Shown piece after piece: positions 42,394 through 53,300 of a DNA stretch of 64,000 bases (position 1 is the stretch's first letter; every line of letters begins with the position of its first letter). The DNA comes from Silene conica (lineage: Eukaryota > Streptophyta > Magnoliopsida > Caryophyllales > Caryophyllaceae). Made by a program: the position numbers and the translations under genes. The stretch lies in assembly GCA_029255685.2 (NCBI GenBank), contig CM055313.2, positions 51,678,579 to 51,742,578 on the forward strand, read 5' to 3'. The notes below the pieces were generated by a model, which did no database searches, was not told where the DNA came from, and saw only the letters and a list, made by a program, of their open reading frames with translations.

Positions 42394-44095
42394 TTGAGAG
42401 GAGTCTTAGAGCAAGAAAGAAGCTTGCCTTCCAGAATAAAGAAGGAGGTTCCCCATCTTCCTTATTCCAAGAGGACATTTTCGATCCACCATCATCACCA
42501 CAAAACAACCCACCTACACCAAATCAACCACAATCACAACCTAAATCACCTCATAATCCACCTACACCCAAAACACCAACAAATACATACTTACTTCCAA
42601 GCCTTTGAAGAAGAGGACGAAAAGATAGCCGAAGAAGCAAGCATAGCCAGTCATTCCTTGCCACAGGTGAAGGACCTATACAAAGGCTTCACTTTACCTG
42701 CGGGCACGGGGAAGCCATTTGAGGCCAAGCCTTCCTACATCTCCATGGTTGAGAGGAATCAATTTGGGGGCGCGGCCAATGAAGATGCAGCCAAGCATAT
42801 AGAAATCTTCACGGATTATATATGCTCCATTGCACCCCCAGATGGAGTGACGCAAGATCAAATCAAAGAGACTATGTTCATCTTTTCCCTCCGAGACTCG
42901 GCGAGGGAGTGGTACCGCGATTTAGACCGCACTGCTGCGGGAGTGACCGACTGGAACACATTAGCCTTGGCCTTCTATCGGAAATACTATTCCGCGGCCA
43001 GGACTAATACCTTGAGGGCGCAGATTACTAGCTTCAAACAAGGAGCTTCAGAAGACTTCAGCGAGGCTTGGACGAGGTTCAAGAGACTCGTTCGGTCCAT
43101 AACTCATCATGGATTTGAACAGTGGTTTCTATGTAACTAGTTCTATAATGGCCTCTATGACGATAACCGGGCCTATTTAGATGTTGCGGCCAATGGGAGG
43201 TTCCAAGAGAATTCAGGAGAGACTAAAGGTCTAACAATCATAGAGGATGTTGCTGTACATCGTGCTGAACACGGGACTTCCCGTGGTAACCAAATGAAGG
43301 CCGAGTTTAATGTTGCAGCTATTGAGGCTTTAATGGCCAAATTAGACAAACTTGAGGTTAACAGCGGGAAGTTTGAGATAGGGAGTGGGAGTAAGGGTGG
43401 TATGTACCAAGTGAATTCCGTTTCTGACGGACAATTTATTTGTGAGAGATGCGGTGGAGAGGGGCATGTTTCTAAATTATGTACTTCATCAAATGAGACA
43501 TGCGCGGCCTTTCAACACTACCGCGAAAACAACTTCTATGACTCAAATAGCAACAATGTCCAGCCCCACATGAGATGGACAAGCCAAAATGTCCTTAACC
43601 CACAACACCAACAACCACAACAAAACTCCACTTATATCCCTCCGCATAAGCAAAACTATCAAAAACCCCCTTTTGTCCCACAACCACCTTTAAACCCACC
43701 ACCAAAAATGGATGCTCTCATCCAAAATCTCATTGAGTTGGTTCAAAAGGAATCTCAGGCACGAGAGGCGGGCATGAAGATGTTAGAATCCAAAATTGCT
43801 CTAATTGCGAGCAAGAACGATACTAGGGATCCGGGTCAACTTCCGACCAAGACGGACCGAAAGAAGGAGACTTTTAATATCATATCACTGCGGAGCGGGG
43901 CAAAGATTGGAGGTGGAAAAGCTGGTGGAGAAGAAAAGGAGAAACGGCAGAAGGCGAGTAGCAGTGACTCTGGTTGACCGACCACTGATGCCAGTCGGTC
44001 GACCACGGAGCAGTTTCCAGTAGTTTCTGGTGAACAGGAGGTTGGTCGACCGACCGAGGATGAGGGTCGACCAACCAAGGATGCTGAATAGACGG
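42394..44095 (+). pseudogene. G5 gag (Athila-type)
   Basis: Same domain order as G4: proline-rich stretch, VKDLYKGFTLPAGTGKPFEAK, retrotransposon gag domain with FSLRDSAREWYRDLD and FKRLVRSITHHGFEQW, zinc knuckle CERCGGEGHVSKLC near 43441-43482, then a proline/glutamine-rich part and a dyad-bearing linker. The frame is broken several times. The start upstream of 42394 is not clear. Confidence 0.85.
43972..44076. repeat. Two dyad pairs in G5 gag-protease linker
   Basis: Starts at 43972/43993 and 44044/44065, at the same protein position as in G3 and G4. Confidence 0.85.
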
Positions 44096-45268
44096 ATTTT
44101 TTTAGGCTAGAAATGCCCTACAACCTAAGAGACTTCCTATTCCGGGGTGACAAGACCCCCAACTTTTTAAGGAGGGCTGCAAATACTGAAAGTTTTGCCC
44201 CTCCTTATCCGGAGTGACTTCTACCAACTAAGGAGCAGGTATCCTTTGATAAGTTTAAAGACGTTATTCTTTCATTAAATGTACAAGTACCGTTTTTAGA
44301 ATTAGTTCAACAAGTTCCTTCGTACTTAAAGTTCATCAGATAGCTTTTAACCCGAAAGCGGTCTCTAGATAAGGTAGAGTAGGTAGCACTTACCGAAGAG
44401 TCCTCCAGTTTTTTGTCCCATATAATTGTCCCTCATAAGTTAGAGGACCCTGGGAGTTTTTCTGTACCTTGCAACATAGGGACCTTTCCCGTCAAAACGG
44501 CCTTATGTGACTTAGGGGCTAGCATCAGTGTTATGCCTTTAAGTGTGGCCTTGAAACTAGGGATGACCACTTTTGCCATGACTAGCATGACAGTCCAAAT
44601 GGCTGACCGTACATCTATGGAACCCATAGGGGTCTTGGAAAACATCCCTGTGCGCATTGACAGGTTTTTCTTCCCAGTTGACTTTGTAGTTTTGGACATT
44701 CCCGAGGATGCCCATATACCTATCATATTAGGGAGACCATTCCTACACACTGCGGGAGCCATCATTGACGTTCGTAGTGGGACCTTGACCTTTAAGGTAG
44801 GGAAGTATTATATCATCTTTGGTCTTTCCTATAGGAAGAAGGATGCTATGACCCCCCATCACTTGTAATGCTATCACTTCTGAAAAGAAGTATGAGGTCA
44901 TCACCACTTCTCCTATTTTTATACCGTAACCTATACCTGTTTTTACACCTCCGCCCCAGATTGGGAGCAATATGGAGGATGGTTCTGTTTTGCCTAATGC
45001 AGGAATTGGTTTGGGGAAGCCCTTGGTGAAGGAGGTCATCATTGTGCAAAGAGGAGGGCTCGGGATCCTAAGCTATAAGGAGGATGAAGACCCTGACGTG
45101 GTTGATGAGGAGGACACGAGAAGAAGAAAAGAGGAGAAAGAGAAGAGTCCGTCGCATATGCTTTGCGACGGAGAGGAGACGTGTTTGGCCATTCATACGA
45201 ACACGGTGGAGACTACGGCATATAGCCAAAAGCCGTGGTCTGAGATTCTCCGCATCTTTCGCGGATGA
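44096..45268 (+). pseudogene. G5 protease and C-terminal tail
   Basis: It contains the FLFRGDKTPNFL-like pre-protease stretch, the retropepsin active site CDLGASISVMP (about 44506-44538), ILGRPFLHTAGAII, and a tail rich in glutamate and arginine ending TVETTAYSQKPWSEILRIFRG at 45268. It is broken several times. No polymerase follows. Confidence 0.85.
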
Positions 45269-45508
45269 GTTGTTCAAGTTTTCAGTTTCTTAAGACAATT
45301 TTCTGTTTTGTTAAGACTTTTCCGTTTGTTTTGCTTTAAGTTTTTAGGACAATTTTTACTTATGTTGCGTAGTAGAGACAATTAGACTTGGTTCTTGATT
45401 TTTGCGCATGTTTCGGGTGCGTATATAATGTTTTTCAGGTTTGGGGAAGATTAACTTGGTTGATACAAGTTATCTTCGAAGAAAAGGAGGCTACTGTACA
45501 GGAATGTC

Positions 45509-45613
45509 AGTCTACCGACCAGCTCCATCGGTCGGTCGACCAGACTCCTGCAGATCAGAAGAAAGTGTAGTCTGCAGTTTGGTCGGTCGACCAGAGAGGA
45601 CGGTTGGTCGACC
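45509..45613. repeat. Two dyad pairs, G5 3' region
   Basis: Starts at 45509/45530 and 45581/45602. The flanks read CTGCAG and CTGTACAG. Confidence 0.85.
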
Positions 45614-45964
45614 ATCTCACCTGTACAGACTGTCCGTGATCTTCTTGGGAAGCGCGCAAACGTCATAAGAGAGTTCTTTTCCCTTTTCTTTCCTTTATGC
45701 TTCCACCTTTTCTTCTTCTATTCAAACCTTCAAAACATTATACATCACCCAAAACGTGTTTAATCCCCGAAAAAGGTCTTTCTTTGGTTGACTTTTTCAG
45801 GTACTTGGAGTGGCACTGCTGGCCACCAAAACCTCCTAGCTCACGCTGGTTTGGGGAGGTTTCCCATGCGCTTAAAAAAAATCCGGTGAGTTCTTTCCAT
45901 TTTTCCTTGGTTTTACTTTTTGCATTCTTTCCCTTAATTTTACGAAACCTTTACTTAGGCTAAT

Positions 45965-45984
45965 GCACAATGGGGACATTGTGC
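45965..45984 (+). other. Perfect hairpin in Athila 3' region (G5 copy)
   Basis: GCACAATG-GGGA-CATTGTGC, followed directly by the purine-rich GGGTTGGTTTGGGGAATGG. Confidence 0.65.
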
Positions 45985-46754
45985 GGGTTGGTTTGGGGAA
46001 TGGTTTCGTGTCACATGCATTGTTCCTTTGCATTTATGTCACACGTTTATCGCATTTCTGTATTGCATCGTTCGTTTCTTTATTTTCCTTGCATATACAA
46101 AAATCCAAAAAAATAGAAAAATTTTAAAAATTCAAAAAAAAAAATGCACGTTTATTTTAGCATATAGGTCGAGTCGGAACGAGAGTATTTGAAGGATGAT
46201 ATTTGCTATCTTACATGTTTATGCCTTTGCCTTGCCTTGTCAACTTGTTTTAGTATGAGAGTCTTTTGCATTTCTACAAGTTTTTGTCAACTTGTTTTCT
46301 TGAGACTTGAGTTGTACCTTGGCAATCTACATTACATTCTTAGTTTTAGAGCTTTATTTCCTGGTTTCATTCTTAAACCAGTTGTTTAGGATGTGAGAAG
46401 TACTCCCCTTGAAACATGTTACATCAATATGCATAAACATGAACTTGAATTGCTATATACTTGTTTACTATCTCGTTTTGTGAGTCTTGGTACGTGCATT
46501 TGGGATCCCTTTTCTCTTATTTACCCATAAGCCTTACATAGCCAAAATTGCCTTTCTATCCCCCAAAACTACATCCTATACTTAGCCTACCTTACCGAGC
46601 TAGTATTTGTGGTCGTCGGTTTATTTTTTATGAGGCATCTTGGTTTGGTTGCTATCTTGAGCAAAAAGAGGAAAGAAAGAAAAGAAAAAGAACAGAAAAA
46701 TTCAGAAACAGAAAGAAAGAAAAACGAAAAAAAATCAAAAGGTACAGGAAAGTC

Positions 46755-46787
46755 AGTCGACCGACCGCACCCTCTGGTCGGTCGACC
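46755..46787. repeat. Dyad pair, G5 3' region
   Basis: Starts at 46755 and 46776, next to the purine tract, as in G1-G4 and G6. Confidence 0.85.
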
Positions 46788-47421
46788 AACTGACAGAATC
46801 AGAATTAAAAATTCGTTCTGAAAATCCCTTTCTTTTATATGTTATTACTTCCGTATTTCATTCAAAATATTTGGGAGCCCTTTCTTATATATAATGTGAG
46901 AGTTTTGCTATAAAAGAGCACTTTCATAATGTCAAAAGTCGTGAAATATGTTGTTGGGATCCGGTTTTACTAGCTTGGCTACAAACCTCACAAGACCAAA
47001 AACATATTAACCACTTTTACCTTTCACCTCACATATCTTTCATTACCTCATTTGCATGTATCCGAGTCATATAATGAGTATGTTTCTACATAGTTGTAGA
47101 ATTCTTGTTCATGTTAGATTGCAGGCATGTTTTCATGGGTCGTAGTTAGGTGAGTGTCTTTACAATATACTCCTTCCTATATTTTACATATACTCACCCT
47201 TTGCTTCATGAGTGTCTCGAGCGTACCGCGAGAGTCCATGGTATAAAGTTATTATAGTTTCTATTTTTGCAAGTCTGACAACCCCATAACTCGTTTGCAT
47301 GATCTGAATGCTTTCTCATTTTGTACTCGGCATTGGTTTAGGCTTACATGTAAATTTCGCTCTGAGACTGAAATCGTTCCATTAGTTCAAGATCGAGTCT
47401 ATTTCTTGCTTGAAGGCAAGC

Positions 47422-47441
47422 AAGGTTTGGTTTGGGGAATT
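47422..47441 (+). other. Polypurine tract of G5
   Basis: AAGGTTTGGTTTGGGGAATT directly before TGATGCGTG. Confidence 0.85.
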
Positions 47442-47715
47442 TGATGCGTGTCTTTTTTATGATGTTTTACATCTATTTTAACACGCATTTTAGCGCTCAT
47501 TTACTATGTTATAGCCTTTATTTCCCAACAATTGTCTACTTTCGTATTTTTATGCTCTTTTGTAGAATTAAGCGGAAAAGAGACAGTTTTATACCAAATT
47601 ACTACCCTCGGGAATTTTCGCATAACCAAGGAACGAGGAAAAGTCAACTCAAGTCGCATACCAAGTACCAAAAGGTCAAACTAAGACGAAATCAAGGCTG
47701 ATTGACAGGAAAACC

Positions 47716-47807
47716 GGTCGACTGACCGGCTACCTAGGTCGGTCGACCTGAAGACCTGCTATCTTAAAGTCAGAAGTCCACCAAGCCCGACATTCGGTCG
47801 ACCGCGG
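47716..47807. repeat. Promoter-side dyads, G5 3' LTR
   Basis: Starts at 47716/47737 and 47775/47796. The decayed unit at 47775 still keeps the 21-bp phase. They end 66 bp upstream of the TATA box. Confidence 0.8.
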
Positions 47808-47872
47808 AGACTCAGAATTTCCGCCAAGGCTCGTGAACGCATTAGGTCAAAGAGGAATCGCCTTAGTCTTTC

Positions 47873-47881
47873 CTATATAAG
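47873..47881 (+). promoter_or_regulatory. TATA box of G5 3' LTR
   Basis: CTATATAAG in a TTTC-TATATAAGCC context, about 430 bp into the LTR. Confidence 0.55.
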
Positions 47882-48330
47882 CCTAATCCGTCATTAGCTT
47901 TAATCATCTAGTTTTTATTCAGTTTTACAGAGAGTTTTATTAAAGACAAGTTATTAGTTTACAATAATCATCATCACAAAAGTTATCGTTTTATTAGTTT
48001 AAGCATTGTTCTTGGTTGTAATCATTAATCTTTCAACGGAATTCAATAAAGCTTGTTCTTTTCTGCCCTAATCCATATTACGGTAAATCTCTTGTTTTTC
48101 AGATTATTCATATTCGTTTCATAGGATTGCTAGTATTCGGTTTAGGTTAGAATCCCAAAGCCTTTGTTGTTTATCGCATGTTTAGATTATTATTCACCAT
48201 AAATTCTGTTTTTTTTTTAATATTATTGTTGTTATTTCCATATCCATGAGTAGCTAATTGCATATGTTAGGATGTAGGGAGTAAAATAGCGTAGATGGTG
48301 TGATACCTGATTCTGCCTGTAGTAGACTTT

Positions 48331-48405
48331 GATCGGCCGACCAGCTTAACTGGTCGGTCGACTGAAGTGGTTGGTCAGTCGACCGGGGTAGCTGGTCGGT
48401 CGACC
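48331..48405. repeat. Four-unit dyad array, G5 3' LTR
   Basis: Starts at 48331, 48352, 48373 and 48394, with three consecutive 21-bp steps. This is the cleanest array in the window. Confidence 0.9.
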
Positions 48406-48996
48406 ATCCTGCGTACGTTTTCAGTTCTGTTTTACTTCGTCGACCATAATAACCTATAATGAGACTGAAAGGAGACTTATAGGATATTAGTAATGAGTTA
48501 CCCAAGGTTGAAAGATACGGGAAGGGCATTGGTTAACATTTTAAGACGGCTAGGTTGCTTAAGACTGAAAGGTATGTGACCTAGAAATTAGGAATCACCC
48601 TTATTGTTGACACCCAATATTTGTGAGACCTAGGAACTAATAGCATAGGCCGAAAGGAGCTATTAGGTATCATAGACCGAAAGGATATGTTACACTCCTT
48701 ACGCGACTGCAATACATGTTGACTTAGGATTTACACCATCATAGCTATTTACTACCCGAACATCCTAGCATCCTTTTTACTATAAGTTTTATCTCATTCT
48801 TATTTTCTTGTTTTAATTTTATCTTTATTTCTAGACTTAGTGACAACCAATCTAAACCCCCAATTTGTTACCCTAAAAACATTGACCTTAAACAATAAAC
48901 ATTCTCCACCTCATTGTGGTTCGATCCTTGACTTACGCTATCTAGTCTTAAGCCGAGGTTTTATAAATCTTATCTTTGGCACCCCTCAACGACGGG

Positions 48997-49071
48997 TGTC
49001 AATCGACCAAATATTTCAGTCGATCGACCGACTACTCCAGTCGACCGACCAGTTAAGCCAGTCGGTCGACC
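48997..49071. repeat. Dyad array across the G5/G6 junction
   Basis: Starts at 48997 (chimeric), 49018, 49039 and 49060, the exact counterpart of 16582-16656. Confidence 0.85.
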
Positions 49072-49400
49072 AGAGTCTGCTACAGGTCGATTCTGATCTT
49101 ATACCATCTATGCACGCAATTACTCACCTACATCCTAACATATGGGGTTTTAGCTACTCATAGAATTAATAAGAACAGTAATAATGATAATAAAGACATA
49201 ATTCATAGCAAATAATGTGAATAACATGCGATTGACAACAAGGTTTCGGGATTCTACACTAACCGGATACTAGTAATTCTAATAAAACAACAATAAGAAA
49301 CTGAAATCAAAGACGAATTACCGAGTAAGGAATTAGGGCAGAAGAAAGAACTTATTGAATTGCGTGGAATGATTGTTTGAATGAATCCGAGAACAAAGCT

Positions 49401-50872
49401 TGTTGAACCATGTATTCAAATATATATATAGTATATATGTTTATGTTTTGATAATGACAAGTCTAGCTATTATATACTCGTACGTATAATCGTGTGCTAA
49501 GTGTACAGATTATTAGTAACAAGATCTAATCTATCAAGTATAAAAGATTCAAGCATATTAGTCAATGAATTGACTAAGTCGAAGATTGATGGAAGATCTC
49601 AAGCGCGCATAATAGACTAAAGTTATATTTATCAACTATAGCTTTAGTACAAGATTGATTCAAGTTATAGCTCGTAGCTATAACTCTATATTATGAAGAA
49701 ATGATCGGAATATATGTGTTTGGATGAAACGTTTGTTTCCAAGTAATATCGTGTGCAATTAATGTTAATTGGTATTCTATTTTAAGTATGGAATTGTTAA
49801 TCTTAATAAGATTATATGAAATATCTTTTGGTTAAAATAGGAATAAATAATTTTCTTATGAGATAATTATTTATTACTAAAATAAACTAAGGATTTTTAT
49901 ATGATCTTAATTGTCAAATAATATAATCGAAAAATATAGTATGTTACGACTTTGGGAAACGTGTAACATGTCACGATTACCATAATTCGTATAGGATTAA
50001 ATTAAGTAAATATTATGTATTTATTTAATATCCTAAACAAACTAAGATTATATTGTGATAATATATTTTATTATCTTTGACATAGTTTAGGAAGTTGTTT
50101 TAATAAGGATACTAGTTGTTTATTATATAAAGATCTTTCCTAAATATGAATTAGGAAATTGATTCCTTATATAATACTTATAGTATATTATTAAATCTTT
50201 CCTAAATATATTAAGATTAGATTTAAGGTAGTATTACTAAAAGACTAGTATTATAGTTTAAGTAATATTCCTAAATCATCTAGGGTTTGAATTACCTAGA
50301 TACATATTCTATATAAATAGACTACCTATGACACATTAGTTGACACGAAAGACATACACATATATATACACGCAAATCAAGAGAGAAACCGCCGTTCATA
50401 TACTTCAATATTCGAGCTTATCATTGTCATATCCGATTCAAGATTCAAGTGCTCAAGCATTGATCTTACTCATTCAAAATTGTGACATCAAGGAACATTG
50501 AAGACTTTATCTTGTTTACGTAAGATAGATCGAGTATTTAGCGGTACTCATTGTAAGACAAATATTTAATGGTATTTGTCGTAGCTAGATATTTAACGGT
50601 ATCTAGATAGAGTTGCGACTAACATCAAAGTTGCACAAGTAGGGTTGATAAAATTGTAATCCAGAGTTGGTACTAATTTTATTAATCGAGAATAGTGGAC
50701 GTAGGTCTCAAAGGGTGAGACTGAACCACTTCAAAAATATTGTGTCTCTCCTTATTATTTGTTCTACTCGAAGATCATCATACAATCATACACACATCAA
50801 AGAAGATTTAAAAAGAAAACATACTCAATTCAACCCCCCCTTCTTGAGTATATTACATCAATAGACTCTTCA
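49401..50872 (+). repeat. SIRE 5' LTR
   Basis: TGTTGAACCATG to GACTCTTCA. TATA box TCTATATAAATAG at 50309-50321. A hairpin with 10-bp arms AGTTATAGCT and AGCTATAACT lies at 49663-49685. Confidence 0.95.
50309..50321 (+). promoter_or_regulatory. TATA box of SIRE 5' LTR
   Basis: TCTATATAAATAG, a strong plant-type TATA box. The 3' LTR copy is at about 60297-60309. Confidence 0.6.
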
Positions 50873-50874
50873 AT

Positions 50875-50886
50875 TGGTATCAGAGC
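50875..50886 (+). other. Primer-binding site of SIRE (tRNA-iMet)
   Basis: TGGTATCAGAGC, two bases after the LTR end. Confidence 0.92.
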
Positions 50887-50911
50887 CTCGTGCTCTTGAT
50901 CGCCTAGCCGC

Positions 50912-53300
50912 GTGAGTTTTGATCCTTCTATTGATTCTATATTATATACTCCTTCAACAATGGATTCCAAGCATCTCAAGTGCCCTATCTTCGATGGCAA
51001 AAACTACAGTTTATGGAAAAATATGATGACTCATTACATCAAGGGTTGTGATTGGGAATGTTGGAAGATCATCCAAACTGGACCAAAGAAGATCTTGTTC
51101 GCCGCTGCCAATGGAACAACCTATGAAAAAATGGAAAGCGATTATGTGGAAAGTGACTACAAAATTGCAGAGAAAAACTCTAAGGCCATGAGCCTCCTAC
51201 AGAACGGTATGATAACCTCAGAATTTGATAGATACTCATCCTGTAGTTCCGCTAAGGAAATATGGGATAGTCTCGAACTTGCTTATGAAGGAACATCCGC
51301 AGTCAGGAAACATCGTATAGACTTGATTGTTCAAAGATATGAACTTTTCAACATGGAAAAGAATGAATCTATTGATAGCATGTCTGCACGATTTTCTTGT
51401 ATTATTAATGAACTGCGGAACCTTGGCAGAAAGATCGATTCTGAAGATATCATTCGAAAAATTCTTAGGAGTGTCACCAAAAAATGGCAACCTAAGGTCA
51501 CAGCCATAGAGGAAGCACGTGATCTATCTAAAATCACTTACCAAGAGTTGATTGGATCCTTAATGGCACACGAGATCATACTAAATAAAGACGATGATGA
51601 TCCCAAAGGAAAGGGCGTCGCTTTACAAGCCTCCACAAGTGAAATGTGCGAAGAAGAACTAGAAGACGAGACAGTTCTATTCGCAAGACGTTTTAAAAAG
51701 GTTGTCTTCAAGGGAAGATACAAAAACCCTAACAACAAAACGGTCGATAAAAAGAAAACTGACACCAAACAAACATTCTTCAAAAGAGGATGTTTTAAGT
51801 GTGGTCAACAAGATCATATGATCAAGGATTGTCCAAGCTGGGACAAAATCAAAGACAAGTCAAAAAGAGAAAAGACCAAAACAGAGTTCAAGAAAGTAAT
51901 GCTTGCTTCATGCTGGGGAGAATTAGAATCTGAGGATGACGAGGACTCAGAAGAAGAAGATGTAGCACACTTGTGCCTAAGCAACGTCAGCCTAGATCTA
52001 ATCTCAGACAACAATGATGAAGATGAAGCATCTCATATGTGTCTCCTTGGAGAATCCGACTCAGACGACGACGACGACGATGAAGAGGTAAATTTTCTTC
52101 AACTCAAAAGTCAAGTTAAAAATTTATCTAAAGCTATGCTGGTTAAATATTTTGAGAAAACCCTAGACCAATGTCATGAACAAAGTCTTGATCGAGTTAG
52201 ATGACTTGAAAGAACAGATCCTTGATATTGCTGAGGAAAATCAACTTCTAAAGGCCAAAGCTAAGAAACTGAAATCCTAAATAAGCATTGAAGCAAATGC
52301 TAAGTTGGAAACAGTTATGTCTGAGAAAAAGGTTCTTGAGTCTAAAGTTATAGCTAATGAAGCTATAACCTCAAAACTAAAACTCAACATTAAAGAGCTT
52401 CAATCTAAAGTTATAGCTAATGAAGCTATAACTTCAGAATTAAGAAAGGCTAATGAGCGCCTTAAGTCGGAATCTTCGATTATGGTCGAAGATGAGACCC
52501 ATCTGGAAGAAGTTGAGATTCTCGAAAGCAAAATCATGGATCTAGAATTCAGTATATCTAAAATCAAGAAAGAACATGCCAAAATTGTGTCTGACTTCCA
52601 TAAAGACATTCAAAACCTAAAAGAGTCTAGTAACACTGACCATAGTGAATGTAAGAAATAAATAGACTCCTTAAAAGATCTTCTTCTTCATGCTCGGAAA
52701 GTTCACGACAAATGGGAAGGAAGCACTAATGTCCTAAACTTCCTAACTGAACAATCCGACAACAACATGAAGATGGGATTAGGTCACGAATGTTATGGAA
52801 GAAGGGATCACTCAAAGTGTAAACAAAGTCCAACAGATAGAGACTTTAGAAGAAGGAAATATGCCGGCCTTCCTGAGTATTTAATATGCACTTATTGTGG
52901 CCATACTGGACACCTCCGAGAAAACTGTGTGAAACACGCACAAGATTTTAAAACCGGAGTTAAGTTTCTGAAATCCTTAGGAATTCCAAGCGACACTATT
53001 TCTGTCTCTGATAGTGATAATGATAAAACTGAGGAAAGAAATATTGACCACAGATGGTTCTATGACATGACATTTGATTACGAAGAAAAGAGAAATAGAA
53101 TCAAACAAACTCCTCAAACTACACACAAAAATTGGTCACCAAGAGTCCAAACTAAGACTTACACAAGAACATCAAAACCCAACTACTACCAATATAGAAA
53201 GACCTATGTAAGACAAGTTTGGGTTAAAAAGGAAGATGTATTTGTGATTACTAACAACAAAGGACCCAAGTATGCTTGGGTACCTAAATCCTGTCTTTGA
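50912..53300 (+). pseudogene. gag: SIRE gag region
   Basis: Near the start, HLKCPIFDGKNYSLWKNMM is the typical copia gag opening, followed by the UBN2-type domain (EIWDSLELAYEGTSAVRKHR, RYELFNMEKNESIDSM). A first zinc knuckle CFKCGQQDHMIKDC is at about 51789-51830. An acidic aspartate/glutamate-rich part follows, then a leucine/isoleucine heptad coiled coil (about 52300-52660) and a second knuckle CTYCGHTGHLRENC at about 52890. A long gag with coiled coil is usual for SIRE. The region is not one intact frame. Confidence 0.85.

Larger units (their letters stand above)
45269..47421 (+). other. G5 3' noncoding region
   Basis: It holds dyads (45509-45541, 45581-45613, 46755-46787), the bulged hairpin (45829-45862), the perfect hairpin (45965-45984) and a purine tract near 46660-46740. 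GGTTTGGGGA purine motifs lie at about 45849 and 45991, besides the real polypurine tract. Confidence 0.75.
41673..49001 (+). mobile_element. G5: plus-strand Athila-type gag-protease element
   Basis: A 5' LTR fragment (41673-42226), primer site, gag, protease and tail, 2.2 kb of 3' noncoding sequence, a polypurine tract and a full 3' LTR (47442-49001). The LTR parts that can be compared differ by about 2-3 percent, so it is roughly a million years old. Gag and protease are broken by several changes. No polymerase domain is present. Its right end lies inside the LTR of G6. Confidence 0.88.
47442..49001 (+). repeat. G5 3' LTR
   Basis: 1560 bp, TGATGCGTGTC to GACGGGTGTCA. Promoter-side dyads at 47716-47748 and 47775-47807 (partly decayed), TATA box CTATATAAG at 47873, and a four-unit dyad array at 48331-48405. 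Confidence 0.93.
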
